From positions 496,001 to 560,000 of the forward strand of contig JANVFP010000031.1 of NCBI GenBank assembly GCA_027919835.1: a stretch of DNA of 64,000 bases, written 5' to 3'. Under the pieces are notes generated by a model. That model had not been told where the DNA came from, made no database searches, and was given only the letters and a program-made list of their open reading frames with translations. The DNA comes from Lentinula raphanica. Its lineage: Eukaryota; Basidiomycota; Agaricomycetes; Agaricales; Omphalotaceae. Position numbers and translations under genes: made by a program. Of this stretch, positions 54,975 through 64,000 are shown one piece after another (the stretch's first letter is position 1; the number at the start of each line of letters is the position of its first letter).

Positions 54975-56703
54975 TGATGGGAAGGTCATTGGAAGCCGGG
55001 AGATATGCTCCAGGAAGTTTATACGATAAGTTGTATTGTGCGTATCAATTTTCATGGCTCCTTAGCGCATTCATACTGACCCGAATTTTTTCGGAAGGTA
55101 CCAGTCGGCTGTATATGTGTAAACGGGTTGATATACTCAAGTACTGGTCGGAGGTTCGATGTGTCCTTTCCCTCAGATACGTGTAGTCATGTTGAACTCC
55201 TTGCGGGGAAGGATGGACCCCGGCGCCTTCAATTCAAGGTTTTTCAGTTCAAGAAAGATTCAATTCACTCACAGGCGTCTTTCTGTTGGACAAATCGATA
55301 TACAGACTTCGATATCCCGACCAAATGTTAGAACCTTCCGATTGGAAAGTCTCACTGGACACAAACATCTCCCGCAAAATCATGATACTGGTTGCCTCAT
55401 AGAGCAACTCTCTATCCCACACTCGCGCCGAAGGCACTTGAGATGCTGAACGCGAGGGATTCATAGAATGCATATTGCCACGGGTAGCGAGGAAAGGAAG
55501 AGCGTCTGTTTTCTAGAAATCGTCAGCGCTTCAATTTCATTCTTGCAGCCAGATTGAAGTGGTCGGAACAGATTTGGTTGAGCCCCGGCCAACCAAGGAA
55601 GTGGTCATTCCGAATATGGGCTTTCAGTCCATGCCAACTTCGTCGATCTAGCTTGCATAAGGTCATAAGACTGCTGCATCCGCAGGTGAAATTATGTCTA
55701 TTTCGCTTTCCCGACTCGACCGACGACGCCACACGCGCGACGATTAATGTCTGTCAACGCAATGCAATCTCTGGGAATCTCGGTCAATTCTGGTCAATCA
55801 CGGTGAATTTTTACTAGATTTGTCGTGGATTGAATCATGTATCATCGGAGCCTTCTCCAGGAAAATCCCTAACTTGTTCGGGCGTTGATATCACCCGGCG
55901 CCTTCAAACTGCGGACTCTCTTCACGACGACGCTCCCGCCAGAATTCCGATTAGAAACACTAGCAGTCGGCGCTGTGGCTACCGTACAACGAGTGAGTAG
56001 CATGTCTTTTACTTTATGGAGGTGTTTACCTCGTACAGAGCCCGGATCTCACCTGTCCATAAATTTTTGCGACTGCATCAATCAGCTACAGTTTGTCCGT
56101 GCTTCCGTCACTTCCGGGATCTGATAGGAACAGGAGCGCCCCGACTCCTCATTCGTGAGCGCTAGGTCATCGCGGGGCGTGTGGAAGCTAATGTAAGCAT
56201 GTATGCCTTCAACCACTTTCCCCTTTCGATTTCTTTGCCGTCTGACCTCGTCTGACCTTTCCCAATCCGTCTCTGTATGTCGATCCAGCATGGGAGCTAT
56301 CCTCGTAGCGCCGGTACTTCACAACGACCGATGTTGTAACCTGTTTATCTGCGGAGAAGAGGGATAACAAATGACACAAAAATTTCGCAAGCCTCACGAG
56401 TCACGACAGAAAATCATTACAGTAACTGGATATGATAACCATGAACCTAATCGAGTTGTTATCTGTTGTTATCCAGCTGTCACTTGCTGGATCGGTGGCT
56501 CAATCAAAGACGAGGTCCGTCTCGGGGTGGTTTCGGGAGTGTATTCATGCAGGCACGCATTAATCCCAGCGCTTTCTTATTTCGACAGTAATCCATCAAG
56601 GCAATCTTCTACTATATCCGATGGAAAACCCGTATCCGTCATATAAGTAGGACAAGTCTTACCCATCTGGATGTGAATCAACAGCCCGTTTTCCATACCC
56701 AAC
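54975..56703. other. Long intergenic stretch, no gene seen
   Basis: 1.7 kb with no convincing coding frame. The motif CCCGGCGCCTTCAA recurs at about 55219 and 55892 and a related GCGCCTTCAATTC at 54324, hinting at degraded dispersed repeats. The last 100 bp are promoter of the P450 gene. Confidence 0.5.
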
Positions 56704-59049
56704 ATGCATCCCTCCAATTATCGTATGAGGTTACTCCTGGATTTCCTCAGAATCCTTGTTGTCCCTTCCCTGGTGTTCTATACCATCATCACATATTTCA
56801 CAAATGCTCACCTAGGCTTCTTCACTGCACCGTCATATCTTGGATTCATCATATGTTGGTCAATAACAAAAAGTTTCCTGACCAAGATGCTGCAACGTGC
56901 GGAACGGCAAAAATTAGGAGCACAAGAGATCCCTTGTATTCGAGGGGCTTGGCCGGGAAATATCGACGTCCTGTTGAAGATGCTGCGGGCTTTCAAGACG
57001 AGCTATATCCTCGATGTTTACCTCCAGCTTTTCGAAGAGTACCAGTGTACCACACTAAACACTAGAATTCTGTGGACTGATCATGTAAGTTTTATTCACC
57101 TGAAACTCTTGGTTGCGGCCATGACTCAGACATATGTTACATACGTTAAACTTATGTGTTGCATCTAGATTATTACCATGGACCAAGAACATATCAAGTT
57201 CGTTCTGTCAACCGGGTTTGAGCATTTCTGGAGGGGTCGATGGCAGAAAGAGCGAATGTGAGTATTTATATCTGACGTTTTTCTTTGTTTCAAGTTGATG
57301 GTGAAACTGTGTAGGGAACGTTTCCTCGGGCAAGGTATCTTCAATAGAGATGACGAGGTAATGCTCAATTCATCTCATCCATCTTTCATTTTCACTGATG
57401 GATTTGGACATTCTAGATGTGGCGTATGGTCAGTAAAACCCGCGACAAGTGTTACTGTTCCGTCTTTCTGATAAACTTCGATAATATCAGCATCGTGGAA
57501 ATACTCGCCCCTTCTTTGCCCGAGAAAGGATATCCGATTTCGATATTTTTGAAAAATATACCGCACGGACTCTGAACATCATGTCATCAGTGTCGAGCCA
57601 GCATGCTACTCCAATTGATGTACAGGATCTCTACTCGCGATTTGCCTTAGATGCAGCCTCGGAATTCCTCTTCGGCCAAAATCTCGACACCCTCTCAGCG
57701 ACATTACCTGTAGCAGGAAAGACCAAGATGGGACCAAAGGGGTCTGCGACCGAAGACCCCTGGGGATCTTTTGCTAGTGCATTTGAGATGGCACAACAGG
57801 TCATTACAGCACGAAGCCGGGTAGGCTATTTCTGGCCCGTGTTTGAGATTTTTAGAGATCAAAATGCTCCGCACGCGGAGGTGGTCCATCGATGGCTCGA
57901 TCCCTTGGTAAAAAGTGCGTTAGGTGAGAAAGAGAAAATGGAGAAAGCCGGGATATGTAGTCCTGTGGCAGAAAAGAATTTTTTACAGCATCTTGCTGAA
58001 AGTACCGATGGTGCGTTCATTCGAAGTTAACTTATGGTAACGATCGTTCAACTTCCGCATGATAGACCCAATCATAATCCGCGATCAGCTCCTCAGCCTG
58101 TTACTAGCGGCTAGAGATACGGTAAGTGTCGATACTCGATCCTAATTTGTATTACTGATACGATACGCTCAACACAGACTGCATGCTTATTGACATATGT
58201 GACTTATTTCATGGCTGTTTATCCGGAAGTCACGAAAAGGCTTCGGGCGGAGGTGCTGGAGCATTGCGGTGCTGCTGGCTCAATAACCTACGAACAGCTG
58301 AGGAATCTCAAGTACAGTATGTCCGACTGTCTGTCTGTTTGTTGTTCGGCTCTTTAACATTTGGATTTCGCAGTGCGCGCAGTGATAAACGAGACTCTAC
58401 GTCTTTACCCTCCCGTGCCGCTAAACGTCCGTGAAAGTCGTGCAGGTTGCACACTCCCCCCTTCAGATTCGACGTTCAAATCTAATTACGACGCGGGAGG
58501 AAGGGAACCCGATTCTCGACCACTTCATATGCCTGGTTGTACAGCAATCACTTTCTTGCCCTTGCTCACTCAGCGAAATAAAGAGTTATGGGGTTCAGAC
58601 GCGGATTCTTTTGATCCCGACAGGTGGCTAGAAGGGGAAAGGCTTTCTCGGTTTGTGGCCAATCCCACAATGTTCACGCCGTTCAGTGCGGGGCCTAGGA
58701 TTGTAAGTATCTATATTTCCTAGTATATGTCTTACTGAACCCCCTGTTTCCGCAGTGCTTGGGTCAAAATTATGCGTATAACGAAGCCTCGTTCTTCCTC
58801 GTCCGGCTCCTACAGCAATTTGACACATTTTCCCTGGCTCCAGAGGCCCAGCCCAGTGGTTCTCTACCTCCTCTTGAATGGAAACGCAGAAAGGGCCGAC
58901 AATCTGATGAAAAGATCTGGCCTGCAGCAGCGCTCACGCTGTTCGTCAAGGTCAGAACTACGCTGTAATTTTATAAAATGCTGTTTTGCTTACCTTGCAT
59001 TTTTCATCAGGGTGGACTATGGGTGCGTGTAGCTAGAGAAGCGCATTGA
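56704..59049 (+). CDS. Cytochrome P450, CYP63-like
   Basis: Multi-exon heme monooxygenase. The N-terminus MHPSNYRMRLLLDFLRILVV has one or two membrane segments for ER anchoring. Later blocks: DQEHIKFVLSTGFEHFWRG, NTRPFFARERISDFDIFEKY, FALDAASEFLFGQNLDTL. Helix I is LLLAARDTTACLLTYVTYF, with ARDTT and a phase-0 intron between the two Thr codons. The ExxR helix reads INETLRLYPPVPLNVRESR; FDPDRWLEGE follows. The heme loop FSAGPRICLGQNYA supplies the Cys ligand and is split by an intron (about 58704-58756). A last intron precedes GGLWVRVAREAH and stop. The PLLTQRNKELWG and LLQQFDTFSLAPEAQP style resembles CYP63 of white-rot fungi, linked to alkane and aromatic oxidation; substrate here is unknown. 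No disabling change seen. Confidence 0.88.
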
Positions 59050-59420
59050 GGCGGCACATTAGAATCTCGCATCGGACTGACCATATACCCGCTCACGAAT
59101 CAACTATGTAAATGGACTTCAAGTTGTATCATTTTACCCACTGTGGATACTATTTTGTAGATACTATGTATATATCGATACCACGTCACAGCTTTGAATA
59201 CAGGGATCAGGATATAAATCCAGGCGTACCTTCTCTGATATCGTGCGCAAGATCCAGAGTTACCAGACTCAGGTTTAAACGATACTCCGAGCAGTCAGTA
59301 CCAATGACTCATGAGATCACGCGCACGTGCTCGTGAGAATGCTGAAGTACGTACCACTGCCAGTGGCACTGGACGCGTAGGCTTAGCTTTACTATCAACT
59401 CTCATACCACCTTTTTGAAC
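59050..59420. other. Intergenic stretch, no gene seen
   Basis: Spacer between the P450 and the p47-like gene; holds the promoter of the latter. Nothing else recognised. Confidence 0.45.
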
Positions 59421-60952
59421 ATGTCTGACAACGGTCACAACGGAGGAAGATCTCTTGGGGGCGGATCGAATGAACCTTTGCCATCTGGCTGGGGACAGTC
59501 GAGCTCTACACGAAGGATTGGGCGTATTGGAGATTTATCTGGCTCATCTGGGTAATATCCAAAGACTACACTGTTCATCGTTAATTCTTTGACGTGCTTG
59601 TAGAGCTCGATCTAGCAGTAATGGAGGAGCTAGGATACGTACGCTAGGCGAGGTTATTGGCAGCAGTGCACCTCCACCAGGAGGAGGAGGAGGTCATGGT
59701 TCTGATGACGATGAGGACAACGACCAGGGTGAAAGTTGGTTTGCGGGTGGGGAGCGCAGGTTTGCTCACTTCTTCGACTAGATCAGGATCAGAACTCAAT
59801 CGGTCGTTTTTACTTACGGTTGCAGTGGTATCTCTGTACAGAATCCAGATCGACCAGGAGCTGAAAGAGGAGGGGCAGTACCTGGGGGAGATATGGTTAG
59901 GAACATATTGCGCCGTGCAGCAGAGTATGTCCCTATCCCTTGTCCATCTAAGACGGGCATGCCAAAATGAAACGATTCGCAGAGGAGGAGTTCCAGCTCC
60001 TGTGGAACCTACTTCGCGCAACTTTTTCGGAGGAGGACATAGGCTAGGAAGCGATGAGGTCGAAAGCTCATATGTTCCTGATCCTGAGCAAAATCGAGGT
60101 GCGCTTGAAGTCATGGTCAACAACTATGGCATTGAATATTCGTATTTGATAGAGGAGCCAATTATTCGTCACCTCACCTTTTGGAGGGACGGATTTACTG
60201 TCGAAGATGGCCCTTTGATGCGCTACGATGATCCCGCACATGCTTCCGTTCTTACAGAGATCGAATCAGGGTAACATGTCCGCTCTTGTCGTTCTCCAGA
60301 TGGTTTCTCATGACATATCTTGTTGATCTTAGCCGCGCACCTCCTTCTTTACTGAATATCAATCCAGGGGATCCTGTAGAGCTGCGTGTGGCGAAGCGCG
60401 TGAACGAAGAATTTGTACCACCCAAGGCTAACGCCTTTTCCGGTAGTGGACATCGATTGGGTGCTCCCGTACCGGAGTTTGCTGGTGCCAGTGTAGGCGG
60501 GGGATCGGCTATGCCCGGTTCGTTCATTGACACACCATCTGAACCTTCGTCAGGAAGGACAGAACCTACTAGCGTGAACACGAAATTTGAAGTGGACCAG
60601 AGCAAGCCGATGACCAGTGTCCAAATCAGGCTGGCGGATGGAACGAGGTCTGTTGGATTCAAACTCACGGCCGTTACTGAGTTGACATTTTTCACTACTA
60701 GGATGGTTTGCCGCATGAATTTGACACACACTGTCCTTGACCTTAGAAACTTCATCAATGCGTAAGTGCCGCTTCCCCCCCCAGAAATCGGAGCCAAATA
60801 GAACTCATCATACCTACAGGTCTCGTCCAGAAAATCTCACTCGCCCTTATTCAATCGGGACCACATTTCCCAATCGTACTCTCGATGATCTCAATGCCAC
60901 AATTGAACAAGCCGGTTTGAAAAACAGTGTTGTAGTGCAGAAATGGGAATGA
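59421..60952 (+). CDS. SHP1: p47/Shp1-type Cdc48 cofactor (SEP and UBX domains)
   Basis: Adaptor that recruits the AAA ATPase Cdc48/p97 to ubiquitylated substrates and membranes. Starts MSDNGHNGGRSLGGGSNEPL; Gly/Ser-rich with a FAGGERR motif and NPDRPGA. The SEP domain runs IRHLTFWRDGFTVEDGPLMR, HASVLTEIESGRAPPSLLNI and NPGDPVELRVAKRVNEEFVP. A linker with SGSGHRLGAPVPEFAG follows, then the UBX domain at the C-terminus: SVQIRLADGTR, MVCRMNLTHTVLDLRNFINA, YSIGTTFPNRTLDDLNATIE, ending VVVQKWE. The intron inside the UBX domain (60648-60701) is 54 nt with no stop in frame, so retention would add 18 residues. No N-terminal UBA is seen in the first exon. Introns at about 59550-59601 and near 59740-59820 complete the model. 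Confidence 0.92.
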
Positions 60953-61222
60953 GAATGTCCAATGTTGAGGGATGATCCATGATAGCATGAAGATGCGTGC
61001 AGGAATAAACATTGTAGAGACCAAACATAGTTGTGCTTATTGTATAACAGCAATCAGAGTAACACAAGGGGCAATACAAATACATAGAAGAGACTCGAGA
61101 AGTACTGAATCTCAAACCCCGCTCACCCTGCAGCTTGAACCGCAGATGGGTCCAAAATTCAACAGTCGGGAATGTTCGTCTCATCAATATTTAATTGGGA
61201 TAGGTGGCTGCCCAGGGACTTG

Positions 61223-62117
61223 CTACATTTTTATAATCTTGAATCCGTGGTTGGCACCAGTGTCAGGAACATAACTCACCTCCAGTCTGAACTTGCAGAC
61301 TGCGAACCCGGTGGCAGGGTCTTTGTCCATATATGCCTGTTTTATGAATTCAATGGTGAATGAGCGGCATTTCCATGAAAGAGATTGGAATATTGATTCA
61401 CATACAGCAGTCACAGTATACATCCCATCATAGCGATAACCCTCTGAAGGACCGTATTTTGATTTACTGGCTCCGCGTATGAGACGTATTGGTCGTGCGG
61501 TGATGTAGGATTTCTGAGGACAGGAGGGTCATACACAAACACCAGATCGGATTCGAAAGTGAGCGTTACACACAACAAGATACTGGTTCATCGGATGTTC
61601 AAAGGATTGGTCTTGCACTTGGGGACCAGGATTCTGACATGAATCAACCTCAGGACTATTATATTGAGTGTGTACGAATTAAACATACCCTGTAGACATT
61701 CTCTTGTCCACCTGTCGAATACAATCCATTTCGAGTTTAGAGTGAAAGGGAGCGAACGACCAAACCTACCGGTTCCGGTGTATGTGCTACAGTTTTTCAT
61801 GGTCATTGGTCAACAGAGCGTCGAGGGAAACGCATGCAACATCGATACGCACACAATGCTTCCTTTGTCCTCATCAGCATACTTTCCCGATAACACGACG
61901 GATTGAGCGCCCAAGTCCTTTGAGCCACTAATTCCAGCATGGATGGGTCGATGAACCTGTTTCTCCGAAAGTTCCTTCCTGTACGAGTTCAATGAAAACG
62001 AGATCGATGAGGATCCTCGAAACGATAGCACCTAGATTCGAAGTGTGTTCCAACAGCAAGGCCTTTGATCATATTGTCACCCATAGTGTGGTGTCGAGGG
62101 TAGAGATTCGTATCCAT
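61223..62117 (-). CDS. Compact SRA-YDG domain protein
   Basis: Exons splice to a nearly stand-alone SRA domain: MDTNLYPRHHTMGDNMIKGL, VGTHFESRKELSEKQVHRPI, HAGISGSKDLGAQSVVLSGK, then TYTGTG split by introns, QDQSFEHPMN, RPIRLIRGASKSKYGPSEGY, RYDGMYTVTA and MDKDPATGFAVCKFRLE. SRA domains bind hemimethylated or methylated cytosine by flipping the base (UHRF1 and plant SUVH families). There is no room for PHD, RING or SET domains, so this would be a reader only. The 3' end is uncertain: translation either stops at 61223 or continues through another exon toward 60950. The gene shares a 269 bp divergent promoter with GPN1. Confidence 0.7.
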
Positions 62118-62386
62118 CAGCAACTGCGCTCGTCTAGGAGTGGTAATGATTTGTATCATTTAGAAAGGATCATTGACCTACTATGTAACTTTCAAAAAAA
62201 AGAGGACTGCTTACAATCGTTCGAGCGCCATTTGAGGAATACAGGAGATAGCGAAGGATGATGATAACAAAGAAGGAATAAAATGAGGGGCCCACACTGT
62301 ATTTTACATGTTCAATTTGAACGGGCGACACGAGTGTTTGAATCAATGTGATTTGGTAATCATTCCTGTCTTTGACTGTGACCACC
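62118..62386. promoter_or_regulatory. Divergent promoter of SRA protein and GPN1
   Basis: 269 bp between the two start codons. No TATA box or other site could be named. Confidence 0.4.
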
Positions 62387-63822
62387 ATGTCGTCGTCTAG
62401 CTCCGATACGCCGACAAAGCAGAAGCCGATTACAATCATTACCATCGGCATGGCTGGTGCAGGGAAATCGACGTTTGTCCAACGAATAAACTCTTATCTT
62501 CATTCGAAAAACTCTCCTCCTTATGTGTTGAATCTGGATCCAGCGGTAGCCTTCATGCCTTTTGAAGCCAATATCGACATTCGGGATACTGTCAACTACA
62601 AAGAGGTCATGAAGCAGTGTGTAAAGATCACCCGTGTCTTTCCCTCATGGTCATGAACCAGTGTCTTCAAGGTATAATCTTGGCCCTAACGGAGGAATTT
62701 TAACAGCCCTCAATCTTTTCACTACCAAGTTCGATCAGGTTCTATCACTGGTTGAGAAACGTGCGGACACAGTTGAGTTAGTCTGTCCACCTCCTTGGCT
62801 TTTGTACCTTTCTGATCAAGCTTGGATACAACAGCTACGTGATCCTTGACACACCAGGCCAGATCGAAATTTTCACCTGGTCTGCTTCTGGAGCTATCAT
62901 AACTGATGCCATCGCTTCCTCGTTCCCGACTGTGGTTGCATACATCATTGATACCCCTCGAGCCTCTGCCCCAGCTACTTTCATGTCAAACATGCTGTAT
63001 GCTTGCAGGTATAGTCACTGTTCTAGCCTTATCACGCCACTTATCCTCATACTCTGCAGTATACTGTACAAAACAAAGTTACCCTTTGTGCTGGTGTTCA
63101 ACAAGACTGACGTTCAGCCACACGATTTCGCCTTAGAATGGATGCACGACTTTGAAGCATTCCAGGAGGCATTGGCCACGCACGGTGGCACACGCGATGC
63201 TGAAGGCGAACCTACGTACATGAACAGTCTAATGAACAGCATGAGTCTAGTCTTGGATGAGTTCTACAAAAACCTGAAGGTTTGCATCATCTCAGCCCTT
63301 CTATTGCAATCTGATGAAGAATTTCTAGGCTGTCGGTGTATCTAGCATGACTGGAGATGGCATAAAAGAATTCTTCGATGCAGTGGATGCTTCTAGGGAG
63401 GAATACGAAACGTATGTTGCTTTGCATACCTTTCACTACCGCCCTTCTCGGCTTAATCTCTGCATCGTTCCACAGACAATATGTCCCTGAGATTGAACGC
63501 GCTCGCGCTGCGCGCGAAAAGACTCTACAAGATGCCAAGGCAGATTCACTAAATAGAATGATGAAGGACTTAGAGGTCGATAGAGCGCAACATCCTGAGG
63601 CGGCGGCGCAAGATCGATGGGATCCTGAAGAGGATGAAGATGTCGAAGATGAGGACTTGGATGTTAACATCATTGATAGAAGTATGTTGTTCGTGTCTCT
63701 TTGCTTGCTCACCATTCTGAATCTATCTTACAGATGAAGAACGCTGGCCTGGGGAATACATCGACGTAACCCGTGCTCAGCGACATGGAGATGAAGGAAT
63801 TCATTGGCCGAGACCCGGATGA
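62387..63822 (+). CDS. GPN1: GPN-loop GTPase 1 (Npa3 type)
   Basis: GTPase needed for assembly and nuclear import of RNA polymerase II. Start [20 protein letters not shown], then the P-loop [21 protein letters not shown], the signature GPN loop [14 protein letters not shown], switch [14 protein letters not shown] and guanine-specificity motif VLVFNKTDV. The helical C-terminal part includes [29 protein letters not shown] and [17 protein letters not shown]. The tail has an acidic stretch ([14 protein letters not shown]) and ends GIHWPRPG, as in the family. Six or so introns; the first falls in [10 protein letters not shown] (about 62617-62668). No missing residue. Length about 395 residues. Confidence 0.95.
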
Positions 63823-64000
63823 AGGGCATCAGGTTATATCTTGAAGAGGCTCCCAAGTTAATCTCCGGTTGACAGAATTTGGTTTTACTTTCAAAGCGTA
63901 ATGGATACGACAATTCAACAGAAAGGACGCGTCCAAAAGCCACGACAACGGATGTCATCCAGCTTTCGTAACTTACCTTGCACTCATTAGGCCTTTTCGG
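63823..64000. other. Window edge, no gene seen
   Basis: 3' flank of GPN1. Nothing recognised before the window ends. Confidence 0.4.

Noticed and set aside
55554..56646. Several 70-90 codon frames in the 55-56.7 kb gap
   Set aside because: Short, no domain, no splice logic linking them; chance frames.
60891..61187. Extra 3' exon of the SRA gene overlapping the p47 3' end
   Set aside because: An open frame follows a possible acceptor, but it would overlap the 3' end of the p47-like gene's coding region and has no SRA-family similarity. Left as an open alternative only.

Overview
The window reads as nuclear DNA of a filamentous basidiomycete, most likely an Agaricomycete. The genes carry many 45-60 nt GT-AG introns. 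Several families are typical of mushroom-forming fungi: DUF6534 and DUF6532 proteins, a CYP63-like P450, a Plavaka (CACTA) transposase and a DUF6570 Helitron. No tRNA, rRNA or CRISPR was seen. All gene models were spliced by eye; small exon-boundary errors are possible.

Layout. 0.5-5.3 kb: a WLM-domain metalloprotease (minus) shares a promoter with 6-phosphofructokinase (plus). 5.9-14.8 kb: a near-perfect 62-64 bp inverted repeat flanks an apparently intact Helitron Rep-helicase gene, a divergent companion gene and two Helitron-like 3' hairpins. 15.3-21.1 kb: host genes for a DUF6534 membrane protein, a Bqt4-like nuclear-envelope protein and a paraoxonase-like enzyme. 21.7-25.6 kb: a tandem duplication carrying two secreted proteins with Q-P repeats. 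26-32.3 kb: minisatellites, a DUF6532 protein with low-complexity tracts, a small neighbour gene and about 250 bp tandem repeats.

32.4-52.8 kb is a transposon graveyard. A Plavaka transposase is cut off by a 17.3 kb Ty3/gypsy retrotransposon with 1,699 bp LTRs. Its other side abuts a different element, the 3' half of a chromodomain gypsy. The large element is the most unusual object here. Gag, protease and RT lie in successive -1 frames, each junction a slippery heptamer directly before a stop. Between pol and the 3' LTR it carries two antisense, intron-containing genes, each bracketed by copies of the polypurine tract. A palindrome TGATCTNNNAGATCA recurs through the LTRs and the introns of one antisense gene.

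53.2-63.8 kb returns to host genes: BUD32 kinase, a small conserved protein, a P450, a p47/Shp1-type Cdc48 cofactor, a compact SRA-YDG protein and the GPN1/Npa3 GTPase. These are housekeeping functions (tRNA modification, Cdc48 protein handling, RNA polymerase II assembly) and do not form a cluster with a shared pathway.
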